DNA of 64,000 nucleotides from NCBI RefSeq assembly GCF_014654365.1, contig NZ_BNAY01000001.1:248001-312000 (forward strand), written 5' to 3'. Shown one piece after another: positions 24,583 through 33,411 of the stretch (its first letter is position 1; the number at the start of each line of letters is the position of its first letter). The notes under the pieces are model-generated. The model was not told the origin of the DNA. It ran no database searches and was given only the letters and a program-made list of their open reading frames with translations. Made by a program: the position numbers and the translations under genes. The DNA is from Amycolatopsis oliviviridis (lineage in GTDB: Bacteria > Actinomycetota > Actinomycetes > Mycobacteriales > Pseudonocardiaceae).

Positions 24583-26240
24583 CGGGCCACCTCGCCGTCG
24601 ATCCAGGTTTCCAGCACCTCGATGCCCGCGATCCGGGCGGGGTCGCAGGTGAGGGGATTCTCGCCGAGGAGCACGAAATCGGCGCGTTTGCCGGGGGTGA
24701 TCGAGCCGAGGTCGCGTTCACGGCCGAGCACGCGAGCGCCGGCGATGGTGTGCGCGGCGACGGCGGAGCGGACGTCGATCAGCAGCTCGTCCCCGCCGAG
24801 CCGGTGACCGCGCCGGGTCGTCCTGGTGACCGCGGTCTGGATGGCTTCGAGCGGGTTCGGCTCGGCGACCGGGGCGTCCGAGCTGAGCGTGACCGGCACG
24901 CCCGCCGCCTGGAACTCGCCGAGGGGGTTGAACCGCTCGCCGGGGGTGCCGACGGCGTCGGTGACACCTTCGCCCCAGTTGAAGTAGTGCTGGGGCTGGT
25001 TGACCGGGTGGACGCCGAGCGTGGCCATCCGCTCGATCTGCTCCGGCGACGGCAGCCCGCAGTGCTCGATGCGGTGCCGGGCGTCAGGCCGGGGATTTCG
25101 CCGCTGCGCGTCCTCGATGGCGTCGAGCACCATCGCGATCGCGTCGGGGGACTGGGCGTGGGTCGCGGTCTGGAGCCCGGCCTCGTGCGCCTTGGCGATC
25201 AGCGCGGAGTAGTCCTCGGGGTCGTGGTAGAGCTGTCCGGTGCGGCACGGGTCGCCGACGTAGCCGTCCGGGAAGTACGCGGTCCACCCGCCGAGCGTGC
25301 CGTCGGCGTAGAACTTGATGCCCGCGAAAGCGAGCCGAGCGGTGCCGAAAGCGCCGTGCAGCCCCATTTCCAGGGCCTGGTCGAGCAGATGCGACAGCAG
25401 GTACATGTGCACACGCGTCTTGAGCCGCCCGGCTTCGTCCAGCCTCAGGTACATATCGAATTCGCGACGCGTGACCTGGGCGTCGCCGATCGCGGTCACG
25501 CCCGCGGCGAGGAACTTCTCCTGCGCGGCGGCCAGTTGCCGCGCGTGCTCCTCCGGTTCGTCCTCGAGGTGGAAGTTCGGCCCGTGCCGCCCGACCTTCA
25601 CGCCGGTGACCCCGGTGAGGATGTTGCACGCCGCGTCCGAAAGCTCTCCGGTGAGTTCGCCGTGCTCGTCCCGGAAGAACACGCCACCGTCGGGATCCGG
25701 GGTGTCGCGGGTGACGCCGTTGCGCCGCAACGTGAAGCCGTTGACAACGCCGCCGTGCCCGCTGGCGTTCATGAGGTAGACCTCGCGGTCATCGGCGACC
25801 GCGTCGAGCTCTTCGGAGCGGGGATGGCGTTTCTCGGCGAGGTTGCGGTGTTCGTAGCCGTAACCGCGGACGGGCCTGCCTGCCGGAGTGCTGTCGGCCG
25901 CCTCACGCAGCAGCGCGACGATCTCGGGGATGGTCGAAGCCCGCTCGGGACCACAGTCCACCCAGGTCATCATCTGCCCGTACATCAGCGGATGCGCGTG
26001 CGGATCGATGAAACCGGGCAGGAGCGTGCCCGGCAGCCGCCGCACCTCGGGATCCGGGTGCCCGAGGCTCGCCGCACGGGCGCGGCACTCGTCCACCGAG
26101 CCGACCGCGGCGATCTCCTCGCCGAACACCAGGACCGCGTCCGCGCCTTCCGTGGCGTCGTCGACGGTCACCAGTTCTTCGGGAAGCAGGATCGTCGCTG
26201 TCGCGTCGAGGACTGAACGATCGAGGGGCAACAGGCGCAT
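24579..26240 (-). CDS. Amidohydrolase family protein (YtcJ-like)
   Basis: 553 residues of the metal-dependent amidohydrolase superfamily, YtcJ subgroup. GFIDPHAHPLMYG (about 76-88) provides the first metal ligands. NASGHGGVVN and HLEDEPEEHARQL follow. The strands AGIKFYADGTLGGWTAY, ATHAQSPDA, RIEHCGLPSPEQ and TLSSDAPVAEPNPLEAIQ carry the remaining His and Asp ligands. The C-terminus returns to the beta-sandwich (LGSITPGKRADFVLLGENP). It hydrolyses an amide or similar bond of an unknown compound in the cytoplasm. AGGAG precedes the ATG by nine bases. It is co-transcribed with the MHS permease and divergent from the tandem AsnC regulator. Confidence 0.88.
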   Translation of the reverse strand: MRLLPLDRSVLDATATILLPEELVTVDDATEGADAVLVFGEEIAAVGSVDECRARAASLGHPDPEVRRLPGTLLPGFIDPHAHPLMYGQMMTWVDCGPERASTIPEIVALLREAADSTPAGRPVRGYGYEHRNLAEKRHPRSEELDAVADDREVYLMNASGHGGVVNGFTLRRNGVTRDTPDPDGGVFFRDEHGELTGELSDAACNILTGVTGVKVGRHGPNFHLEDEPEEHARQLAAAQEKFLAAGVTAIGDAQVTRREFDMYLRLDEAGRLKTRVHMYLLSHLLDQALEMGLHGAFGTARLAFAGIKFYADGTLGGWTAYFPDGYVGDPCRTGQLYHDPEDYSALIAKAHEAGLQTATHAQSPDAIAMVLDAIEDAQRRNPRPDARHRIEHCGLPSPEQIERMATLGVHPVNQPQHYFNWGEGVTDAVGTPGERFNPLGEFQAAGVPVTLSSDAPVAEPNPLEAIQTAVTRTTRRGHRLGGDELLIDVRSAVAAHTIAGARVLGRERDLGSITPGKRADFVLLGENPLTCDPARIAGIEVLETWIDGEVAR

Positions 26241-26402
26241 CGCGCGGACTCCTGGGGTTCGACGGTGAAGGCGGGGGTCGCGGCGGTGAAGGTAAACGAC
26301 GACGGCGGGTGAGGCAATCAGATCACTCGTGTACTGACGGTATTCACAATCGATATGACGGAAATCGGGTGCATAACGGTATATCTCTGCTGCTCTGAGG
26401 GG

Positions 26403-26416
26403 TCATCGGCCGATGA
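26403..26416. promoter_or_regulatory. Palindrome in the amidohydrolase/AsnC divergent region
   Basis: The perfect 14-bp palindrome TCATCGG/CCGATGA lies 45 bases before the AsnC-type regulator start and within the 220-base divergent region with the amidohydrolase. It is a candidate binding site for the adjacent tandem AsnC protein. That assignment is inferred from position only. Confidence 0.4.
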
Positions 26417-26460
26417 TATGGTGCGCCTCGCCGTCGGAAATCCAGTAGAGGAGAATCACC

Positions 26461-27366
26461 GTGGACGACGCGCTGGTCGCGGCCTTGCGCGCGGACGGTC
26501 GGATGAGCGTGGCCGATCTGGCCAAGCGGATCGGTGTGTCGCGTTCGGCCGTTTCGGCCCGGCTGGAGCAGCTGAAGACCGATGGTTCGCTCAACGTGAT
26601 CGCCGCGGTCCATCCGGAGTTCCTCGGCCTCACCGCGTACGCGCATCTCGCGATCCGCACCTCGGGCCGGTCCCAGGCGACGACGGACGCCATCGCGGCG
26701 CTGCCTGCCGCGGCGTTCGTCTCCGCGGTGAGTGGGGAGTACCAGACCGTCGCCGAACTCCGCCTGCCCGACTCCCCGGCGCTCTACCGCACGGTGGCGG
26801 ACATCCGCGGCCTGCCGGAGGTGGAGCAGGTCAACACCCTCGTCTACGTGGACGTGGTCAAGGGCCTGTTCATGCCCGGCCGTCCGCTGCCGCCCTGGTT
26901 GCGGCTGGACGACCGCGACCTCGCCATCATGCTGCGGCTGCAGGCCGACGGCCGGGAGAGTTTCGCGCGCACCGCCGAACATGTCGGGCTGTCACCCTCG
27001 GCCACGCGCACCCGGGTGCGCTACCTCGTGGAGCACGACGTCATCCGGATCGCGCCGGTGCTCAGCCGCGCCCGCCCGGACGCCGGCCTGGTCTGCGGGA
27101 TCGGCCTGAACGTGCGGGGCGCCGGGGACGCCGTGACCGCGGCGCTCGCCGCGCGCGACGACACCGAGTTCCTCGCCAGGACCATCGGCCGGTTCGACGT
27201 CGTCGCCACCATCGCGGCGCAGTCCGCCCGCGACCTCGACCGGACGCTGGAGGAGATCAGCGGCAGGCCCGACGTGGTGACCGCGGAGACCTGGGTCCAC
27301 CTCCGCATCGCCAAGGAACGCTACGAGTGGCCTTTGCCGACCGCAGAGGAACTCGCGCGACGCTAG
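26461..27366 (+). CDS. Tandem Lrp/AsnC-type transcriptional regulator
   Basis: 301 residues, roughly twice a normal Lrp. The first AsnC HTH (about 1-50: DALVAALRADGRMSVADLAKRIGVSRSAVSARLEQL) is followed by an Lrp ligand-binding RAM half. A second HTH (about 143-190: DDRDLAIMLRLQADGRESFARTAEHVGLSPSATRTRVRYL) and a second RAM half follow. One chain therefore carries two regulator units, a form common in actinobacteria. GTG start with AGGAG seven bases upstream. It diverges from the amidohydrolase/MHS pair, its probable target. The last four bases overlap the convergent acyl-CoA ligase. Confidence 0.88.
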   Translation: MDDALVAALRADGRMSVADLAKRIGVSRSAVSARLEQLKTDGSLNVIAAVHPEFLGLTAYAHLAIRTSGRSQATTDAIAALPAAAFVSAVSGEYQTVAELRLPDSPALYRTVADIRGLPEVEQVNTLVYVDVVKGLFMPGRPLPPWLRLDDRDLAIMLRLQADGRESFARTAEHVGLSPSATRTRVRYLVEHDVIRIAPVLSRARPDAGLVCGIGLNVRGAGDAVTAALAARDDTEFLARTIGRFDVVATIAAQSARDLDRTLEEISGRPDVVTAETWVHLRIAKERYEWPLPTAEELARR

Positions 27367-28898
27367 TCGTTGTCCAATAAGACTTTCCGGATCTCGGTCT
27401 TGAGCACCTTGCCGATCTTGGACCGGGGGAGATCCGGCCAGATCAGGATCTCCTTGGGGGTCTTGATGCTGCCGAGCCGTTCCTTGACCGCGGCGCGGAG
27501 TTCGACGGCGGGCGCTTCCCGGCCCGCGTGGAGCTGGACCACGGCGGTGATCTGCTCGCCCCATTTCTCGTGCGGCAGCCCGATCACCGCGCAGTCCCGC
27601 ACTGCCTCATGGGTCATGAGCGCCTGCTCGACCTCGGCCGAATAGACGTTGAAGCCGCCGGTGATGATCATGTCCTTGGCGCGGTCGACGATGTAGAGGA
27701 AGTGGTCCTCGTCGAGGTACCCGATGTCGCCCGTGTGATGCCAGCCGTGCGCGCTCGCTTCCGCCGTCGCCCCGGGATTCCGGTAGTACCCGGGCATCAC
27801 CAGCGAACCGCGGACGACGATCTCGCCGCGTTCGCCGGGCGGGAGCAGCTCGCCCGTGCCGGACATGATCGCGACCTGGGTGAGCGGGGTGGGCCTGCCC
27901 GCGGAGGAAAACCGTTCGAGGGCAAGCGATCCGTCGGGACGGACGTGTTCGGCGGGGGAGAGGGTGGAGATCATCATCGGGGCCTCGCTCTGTCCGAACA
28001 ACTGCCCGAAGACGGGGCCGACCCGGGTGATCGCTTCGGCGAGTTTGGTGGCCGACATCGGGGCGGCGCCGTACCAGAGGCATTGCAGTGACGAGAGTTC
28101 GGTGGTGTCCAGCGCCGGGTTGTCGAGCAGGAGATAGATCAGCGTCGGCGGCAGGAAGGTGTGCGTGATCCGGCGGCGTTCCACCAGGGCGAGGAACTCG
28201 CCGAGATCGGGGGAGGGCATGACCACGATCTCCCCGCCGAGCGTCATGACCGGGAAGCAGAGGACACCCGCCGCGTGCGTCAGCGGCGCGAGCGCCAGGT
28301 AGCGAGGGCGTCCGGCGAACGGGTAGCTCATCAGTGTGAGCGCGGACATCGTCTCGACGTTCGTACCGCTGAGCATCACCGCCTTGGGACGGCCGGTGGT
28401 GCCGCCGGTGCCGACGAGCAGGACCAGGTCGTCCGGCGGCGTCTCCTCCCACGGTTCGGCGCCGACGCCGTCGATCCAGTCGGAGAACGGGACGGCGCCG
28501 GGCATCGAGCCGTCGAGACAGACCACTGTGGACAGTTTCGGCAAGCCGGGGAGCATCCGGGAGACGAGCGGCGCGAAGGACTCCTGCACCAGCAGACAGG
28601 TGCAGTCGAACAGGTCGAGCAGGTCCGTGTTCTCGGCCGCCTCGTTGCGCGGGTTGACCGGGCACCACACGGCGCCGGCCCGGCTGATGCCGAAAACGCA
28701 GCCGAACGACCGGGGATCGTTCCCGGACAGGATCGCCACCTTGTCGCCCGGCCGGACGCCGGACCGGGCTAGCGCCCGCCCCACTCGCCACGACTGTTCC
28801 CGTACGTCGCCGTAGCTGAGGGACACGTCGCCCATGGTGAGGCAGGGCGCCGCCGGATCGAGGGAAGCGCCCTTGTCGAGATAGTCGGTCAGTCGCAC
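27363..28898 (-). CDS. AMP-binding acyl-CoA synthetase (fatty/aryl-acid CoA ligase)
   Basis: 511 residues of the ANL adenylate-forming superfamily. The P-loop-like LVGTGGTTGRPKAVMLSG (about 160-177) is the AMP-binding signature. LFGQSEAPMM stands where YGxTE is usual. WHHTGDIGYLDEDHFLYIVDRAKDMIITGGFNVYSAEVE (about 385-425) and the catalytic-lysine end PRSKIGKVLKTEIRK complete the set. It activates a carboxylic acid to its CoA ester. It has a GTG start with AAGGA upstream and lies 16 bases after the SDR gene on the same strand, so ligase and SDR form an operon that the divergent TetR probably represses. Confidence 0.88.
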   Translation of the reverse strand: MRLTDYLDKGASLDPAAPCLTMGDVSLSYGDVREQSWRVGRALARSGVRPGDKVAILSGNDPRSFGCVFGISRAGAVWCPVNPRNEAAENTDLLDLFDCTCLLVQESFAPLVSRMLPGLPKLSTVVCLDGSMPGAVPFSDWIDGVGAEPWEETPPDDLVLLVGTGGTTGRPKAVMLSGTNVETMSALTLMSYPFAGRPRYLALAPLTHAAGVLCFPVMTLGGEIVVMPSPDLGEFLALVERRRITHTFLPPTLIYLLLDNPALDTTELSSLQCLWYGAAPMSATKLAEAITRVGPVFGQLFGQSEAPMMISTLSPAEHVRPDGSLALERFSSAGRPTPLTQVAIMSGTGELLPPGERGEIVVRGSLVMPGYYRNPGATAEASAHGWHHTGDIGYLDEDHFLYIVDRAKDMIITGGFNVYSAEVEQALMTHEAVRDCAVIGLPHEKWGEQITAVVQLHAGREAPAVELRAAVKERLGSIKTPKEILIWPDLPRSKIGKVLKTEIRKVLLDND

Positions 28899-28914
28899 GC
28901 GCTCGTCCTTCCGG

Positions 28915-29718
28915 TCACATGCCCATGCCGCCGTCGACCGGGAGCCCGGCCCCGGTGATGAAGCGGGCCGCGTCGGAGGCGAGGAACACGACGGCGTCGG
29001 CCATGTCCGCGACCTCGCCGAGCCGTCCGGCTGGAGTCTGCCCGACGACCGCGCCGATGGCGTCCTCGACGCTCGGGAACAGGCCGACCTCGACGACGTC
29101 CTGCGCGAGCTGATTGCCCATCTGGGTGGGGACGAGACCGGGGTAGACGCAGTTGACGCGCACGCCGTAGCCGAGTTTCCCGGCCTCCATCGCGGCCACC
29201 CTGGTCAGGCGGTCGACCGCCGACTTCGTCGCCGAATAGCCCGCGATACCGGGGAAGGCGATGGTCGCGGCGACCGAGGCGATGTTCACGACGGCGCCAC
29301 CGGCGCCCGCGGGACCGCCGGGCCGCATCGCGCGGAAGGCGTGCTTCACGCCGAGGGCGGTGCCCAGCACGTTGACCTCGAGCATCTTGCGCACGTCGGC
29401 GGGGTCCAGGTCGGCGACGAGCCCGGTGATCTCGACACCGGCGTTGTTCACCACGATGTCCAGCCCGCCGAGTTCGCCGATGACCGCGGTGACGGCCTGT
29501 TCCCAGCTCTGCTCGTCGGTGACGTCCAGCCGGACGAAGCCCGCGGTGGCGCCTTTCTGCTTGATCTGGTCGGCGGTGGCGCGCCCGAGATCCTCCTGGA
29601 CGTCGCCGATGACCACCGAGGCGCCCGCCAGGGCGAGCGCTTCGGCCATTCCGGCTCCCAGGCCCTGCGCTCCACCCGTGACCAGGGCTTTCCGGCCCGA
29701 AAGGTCGTACGAACCCAT
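28915..29718 (-). CDS. SDR family oxidoreductase
   Basis: 267 residues. Cofactor motif TGGAQGLGAGMAEAL (residues 14-28), acidic D at the end of beta 2 (VVIGDVQ) suggesting NAD preference, NNAGVE (about 92), VNIASVAAT with the catalytic Ser, and YSATKSAVDRL with Tyr and Lys. The C-terminus GAGLPVDGGMGM is typical of 3-hydroxyacyl/steroid-type SDRs. The start has GAGGAG upstream. It is the first gene of the SDR-acyl-CoA ligase operon, transcribed divergently from the TetR gene with a doubled operator between. A role in oxidation of a hydroxy group on a lipid or aromatic acid is inferred. Confidence 0.9.
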   Translation of the reverse strand: MGSYDLSGRKALVTGGAQGLGAGMAEALALAGASVVIGDVQEDLGRATADQIKQKGATAGFVRLDVTDEQSWEQAVTAVIGELGGLDIVVNNAGVEITGLVADLDPADVRKMLEVNVLGTALGVKHAFRAMRPGGPAGAGGAVVNIASVAATIAFPGIAGYSATKSAVDRLTRVAAMEAGKLGYGVRVNCVYPGLVPTQMGNQLAQDVVEVGLFPSVEDAIGAVVGQTPAGRLGEVADMADAVVFLASDAARFITGAGLPVDGGMGM

Positions 29719-29777
29719 GGACTTCTCCTCCTTGAGACGGTCCGCGGTTGCGGTGTGGGTCACATCCTGAGCTTGTT

Positions 29778-29815
29778 TTGGACAATCGTCAAGATTTTCT
29801 TGGACAGTCGTCAAG
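29778..29815. promoter_or_regulatory. Doubled operator boxes between SDR and TetR genes
   Basis: Two copies of TTGGACARTCGTCAAG, differing at one base, lie at 29778-29793 and 29800-29815. They are 22 bp apart (two helical turns). Each is partly symmetric, with TTG and CAA halves. The position between the divergent SDR and TetR starts is that of an autoregulated TetR operator binding two dimers. Confidence 0.65.
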
Positions 29816-29880
29816 GTTTCCGCGACGCTAGACTGTGGGGCCCGCGACAGGCGCGGGCTCCGGACCGACGGGAACTCGTG

Positions 29881-30504
29881 GTGACCGAGACGAGCGAGCG
29901 GATCGCACGCCGGAGCGTGGACAAGTTCGCCCAGCGCCGGGCGGAACTGGCGGAGTCCACGCTGCAGGCGTTGTCCGAACTGGGGTACGCCAGGACGAGC
30001 CTGCGGGAGATCGCGCAGAAGTCGAACTTCTCGCACGGGGTGCTGCACTACTACTTCACCGACAAGGTGGAGCTGCTGACCTACGCGGTCCGCAAATTCG
30101 AAGAAGTCTGCGTGACCCGTTACGACGAGGCCGTGGCCACGGCGCAGTCGGCCGAAGATCTCGAACGGGGTTTCGGTGCCGCGATGGCGGGCACGTTGCG
30201 AGCCGACGCCGTCATGCACCGGCTGTGGTACGACCTGCGGAACCAGAGTCTGTTCGAGGAGGCTTTCCGCGCCGACGTGCTCGAGATCGACGCTCAGCGG
30301 CAGGCGATGATCTGGCGCGTCGTGGAGCGCTACGCCGAACTCGCCGGGGCGTCCCCGGTCGTGACGCGGCCGGTCGCTTACGCCGCTTTCGATGGCCTGT
30401 TCCAGCAGGCGCTGCTGCACCATCTCGCCGGCGAAGAGGGCGCGGGGGATGAGCTGGCGAAGGACGCCGAGTCGCTGCTCGGCCGGTTGGTGACCGGCGG
30501 CTGA
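29881..30504 (+). CDS. TetR/AcrR family transcriptional regulator
   Basis: 207 residues with GTG start. N-terminal HTH about residues 15-62: RRAELAESTLQALSELGYARTSLREIAQKSNFSHGVLHYYFTDKVELL, with the characteristic YYFxDKxEL after the recognition helix. The C-terminal helical domain (VMHRLWYDLRNQSLFEEAFR) resembles BetI-like regulators. It diverges from the SDR/acyl-CoA ligase operon; the doubled 16-bp box in between is the likely binding site. Two adjacent GTG codons make the start uncertain by one residue. Confidence 0.87.
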   Translation: MTETSERIARRSVDKFAQRRAELAESTLQALSELGYARTSLREIAQKSNFSHGVLHYYFTDKVELLTYAVRKFEEVCVTRYDEAVATAQSAEDLERGFGAAMAGTLRADAVMHRLWYDLRNQSLFEEAFRADVLEIDAQRQAMIWRVVERYAELAGASPVVTRPVAYAAFDGLFQQALLHHLAGEEGAGDELAKDAESLLGRLVTGG

Positions 30505-30594
30505 CGTCCTGCCGTGATCGCGGAAGCCTTGTAACACCTGGGAAGTCGGGGCGACTCCTGTGCGGAGCGGCCAGCCGACGAAGGAGATCACCGG

Positions 30595-31401
30595 GTGATG
30601 TCACGGAAAAACAGGCGCGGAGCGAGACCGGCGCCTCCGCCCAAGTGGTACGTCTCGCCGCTGTTCGTGGCGATCGTCAGCGTCGTCGGCCTGGTCGCGA
30701 GCGTGGCTTCCGTTCTCATCGCGACGGCGGCTTTCGATCAGGACTCCGCCGCGCTCACCTCGGAACTGCGGATCGTTTCGTACGAGGCGACTTCGCTCGA
30801 CAAGATCCCGATGAAGATGTCGGAAGGTGAAGAAGAACCGGCGGCCGACGCCTCGATCAGCGCCGCCGCGGTGGATGTCGCCGTGGAGAACCTGCATGAT
30901 CAGTCGGCGTTGATCACGCGGGTCGACGTCCAGGTTCGCGCCGTCCACGCGCTGCGTGCCTGCGGCGGCGGTCCGCTCAGCGCCACCGCCGAGTTCGACA
31001 TCCTGATCCCGACCGACCGGAAGGTGGCAGGCCAGGTTTTCGGGCAGGGCAAGATGTTCGAGGTCGAAGGCAAACGCAAGGACCGCTTCGCCGTCTCGGT
31101 GGGACCGGAGCGGCTGATCGAAAACGACCTCGTCCAGATCTTCCACGTCGACCTGCTGCTCCGGCTCCAGACCGGGGAAACGGTGCGCGCCGACGACATC
31201 ATGCTCGTCCCGCCGGGCTCCGCCCAGGACGACGACCGCATCGTCACCACGTTGGGCACCACGAAGACGGGCTTCGCCGGGTCTCCCGAGTGCTTGCGGC
31301 GCGCGCGAGCCATGGTCGACGCCGCCGTGGGTGCGAAGGCGGCGAAGCAGGCACCCCGGCTTGCGGCGTTGCACGCGAAGTTGCATGCCGTGGGGTATTG
31401 A
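30595..31401 (+). CDS. Membrane-anchored hypothetical protein
   Basis: 268 residues. A basic, Pro-rich N-terminal tail (residues 1-18) is followed by one membrane helix (about 20-46, LFVAIVSVVGLVASVASVLIATAAF). The remainder, about 220 residues, is presumably extracytoplasmic, with beta-sheet-like alternation and two cysteines. No family is recognised. GGAG lies about nine bases before the GTG; the next codon is an ATG that could be the true start. It stands alone after the TetR gene; a 10-bp hairpin follows 30 bases after the stop. Confidence 0.7.
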   Translation: MMSRKNRRGARPAPPPKWYVSPLFVAIVSVVGLVASVASVLIATAAFDQDSAALTSELRIVSYEATSLDKIPMKMSEGEEEPAADASISAAAVDVAVENLHDQSALITRVDVQVRAVHALRACGGGPLSATAEFDILIPTDRKVAGQVFGQGKMFEVEGKRKDRFAVSVGPERLIENDLVQIFHVDLLLRLQTGETVRADDIMLVPPGSAQDDDRIVTTLGTTKTGFAGSPECLRRARAMVDAAVGAKAAKQAPRLAALHAKLHAVGY

Positions 31402-31756
31402 GGTCGGTTCGAGGTAGTTCCTGTCGCGGTGGTCCACCGGGTTCGTCCCGGTGGACGTCCCCAGGCCGCTCGCGAGATTGCAGATCCCGTCGGCTCCGCT
31501 GTCGTTGTAGGCGAGGAGCGCTCCGTGTTCGGCGGTGGCTCCGACCCTGGCGCCCGGATGCCAGCCCTGGGCGGGAGGCGCGTCCTTTGCATCGGGGAGA
31601 TTCCCTGAGTTCCGGTGATCGGTATCGAGGGTTTCAGCGGCGTTCGGTAAGCGCTCTGCAATTAGTCGACTAAATGCGGTCCGGGGATCTTTACAGTCGC
31701 CTTTGGAAGAATTCTTCAGTAGAACATGAGTTCGATTCAACTGGTATTATTGGGGA
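31402..31756. other. Gene-free stretch with possible leftward gene remnant
   Basis: 355 bases with no intact gene. Read leftward, an open stretch contains NDSGADGICNLASGLG and PAQGWHPGAR, which looks like coding sequence cut off by a stop and by the neighbouring gene, but I cannot name a family. A hairpin occupies 31432-31456. The last 60 bases before 31757 are unusually AT-rich and presumably hold the HNH gene promoter. Confidence 0.35.
31432..31456 (+). terminator. Hairpin downstream of the membrane-anchored hypothetical
   Basis: The perfect 10-bp stem GTCCACCGGG/CCCGGTGGAC has a five-base TTCGT loop and lies 30 bases after the stop at 31401. No T-tract is present. It is probably a terminator. 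Confidence 0.5.
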
Positions 31757-33010
31757 GTGTCCGAGACCTATCTCCCTGAACTCCCGCAGGAGTTGTGGCG
31801 TGCCGGCAAGCTGGAGCTTGCCCATGGTGTGCAACAGTTCTTGCAGGTGATGCGGGTGGCCTCTGCCGGGTTGGGGCAGTATCTGGCGGAGATCGAGTCT
31901 CGGGGCGTCAAAGACTTGTATGGGTATGGGTCCACGGCGGCGTGGTTTGCCGATGTGGCGCGGCTGTCTCGAGGTGAGGCGGGGCCGATCGTGAATCGGG
32001 CGATCGCGTTGAATCCGACGCGGGCTTTGGATGGCACGGAGGTTCCGGCTGTCGCGCCCGCCACCGCCGCGGTGGCTGCTGAGGGCGTGATCGGCGAGCA
32101 CCGTATCGAGCAGATCTTGGAGATTCTCGCGAAGATCCCTGCTGACACGTCGGTCGAGGATCGGGAGAGTGCTGAGAAGATTCTCGCCAATCTCGCGCGG
32201 GAGGCTGGTCCTCGGCAGTTGGTGGACGCGGAGGCGAAGATTCTTGCCTGGCTCGACCCCGACGGGAACGAACCCAAGGATCCCGAGCCTGCCGATCCTC
32301 GTCGCGAGGTCACCTTGGAGCGCCGCAAAGACGGGTTCTGGAAGTTGAACGGCCTCCTCGATGACGAACTTGGCGCCCGGACCGCGGCCGCCCTGGAGGC
32401 GTACGCGAAACCGCGTCCGGTGGACGAATTCGGCCAAGCTGACCTGCGGACGAAAGCCGAGCGGCAGGGTGACGCGTGGGCCGAGTTGCTGGATCTCGCG
32501 ATCGCGTGCCCGGATCAGCCCGGCACCAACGGCTACCGGACCCTGGTCCACGTCACCATCGGCCTCGAAGAGCTGAAGTCCGGGATCGGGAAGGCCTGCC
32601 TGGATTTCGTCGGGACCATGACCGCCCGCGAGGCCCGGATGGCCGCTTGCGACTGCCTGATGCTCCCGGTCGTGATGAACGCTGCGGGCGAGCCGCTGGA
32701 CGTCGGACGGCTACGGCGGTTCGTCACTCCCGGCCAGCGACGGGCGCTCAATATCCGCGACCGAGGATGCGCGTTCCCGGGGTGTCATCGAAGACCCAAG
32801 AACTGCCACGCCCATCACATTCATCACTGGGCGGACGGCGGGCCCACCGATCTTCGGAATCTCGTGCTCCTCTGCTCCTTCCATCACCGCCTGATCCACC
32901 ACGGCGACTGGCAAGTCCGCATGGCGGCCGATGGGTTACCGGAGTTCATCCCGCCCCAGTACCTGGATCCGCTGCGCCGATCCCGGCGCAACACCCTCCA
33001 CCGCGCCTGA
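31757..33010 (+). CDS. DUF222 / HNH endonuclease family protein (13E12-like)
   Basis: 417 residues. The N-terminal DUF222 region (about 10-300) includes YGYGSTAAWFADVARLSRGEAGPIV and GLLDDELGARTAAALEAYAKP. The C-terminal HNH nuclease is RDRGCAFPGCHRRPKNCHAHHIHHWADGGPTDLRNLVLLCSFHHRLIHHGDW (about 334-386), with two zinc-type cysteines and the catalytic His residues. This architecture is that of the multicopy actinobacterial 13E12/REP family, often associated with mobile DNA. The GTG start is directly preceded by GGGGA with almost no spacing and by an AT-rich TATTAT, so translation may start leaderless. The gene is somewhat less GC-rich at its 5' end than its neighbours. Confidence 0.88.
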   Translation: MSETYLPELPQELWRAGKLELAHGVQQFLQVMRVASAGLGQYLAEIESRGVKDLYGYGSTAAWFADVARLSRGEAGPIVNRAIALNPTRALDGTEVPAVAPATAAVAAEGVIGEHRIEQILEILAKIPADTSVEDRESAEKILANLAREAGPRQLVDAEAKILAWLDPDGNEPKDPEPADPRREVTLERRKDGFWKLNGLLDDELGARTAAALEAYAKPRPVDEFGQADLRTKAERQGDAWAELLDLAIACPDQPGTNGYRTLVHVTIGLEELKSGIGKACLDFVGTMTAREARMAACDCLMLPVVMNAAGEPLDVGRLRRFVTPGQRRALNIRDRGCAFPGCHRRPKNCHAHHIHHWADGGPTDLRNLVLLCSFHHRLIHHGDWQVRMAADGLPEFIPPQYLDPLRRSRRNTLHRA

Positions 33011-33394
33011 AACCCCGCACGGCCCGAGAAGCCCGCCAGCCACCCGGCGACGGGCCCCTCGGGGTGCCTGCGGACCACCGGCACCCCGAAACGGGCCAGC
33101 GCTTGCCACACCACCGCTGCCAGCTCACCGACCGACAGGGTCGAGGTGGTCGTGAGTGTCGAGGAGACGGTTCCGTACTGCCCTGAGCTGGCTGGCGTCG
33201 CCCCGCTCCGGTCCCGCCCGGCGCTGCAGTGCACCGCGAGCGGGCCCGGTGGTGCCTCGGCCAGCTGAACGAAGACCTCGGTGATGCGACGCTGGTTGTC
33301 GTCGGACATGGTCCGGTAGGCGTCCGGCATGGTGGTGCCCTGCACCGCCAGTTCGGCGATCAGCGGCTGCGGGATCGTCGGCGAAGGGCTAGCA
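33011..33394 (-). pseudogene. Protein-tyrosine phosphatase remnant
   Basis: Leftward sequence shows MPDAYRTMSDDNQRRITEVF and APPGPLAVHCSAGRDRSG, the C-x5-R active-site loop of tyrosine/dual-specificity phosphatases of the actinobacterial IphP-like type. The N-terminal half of the enzyme is missing to the right and no start fits. After the loop the expected helices are replaced by unrelated sequence (SSGQYGTVSSTLTTTST), which runs on to the end of the HNH gene on the other strand. I read it as a truncated, non-functional copy. Confidence 0.6.
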
Positions 33395-33411
33395 ACGTCA
33401 AGCCGATCCCC

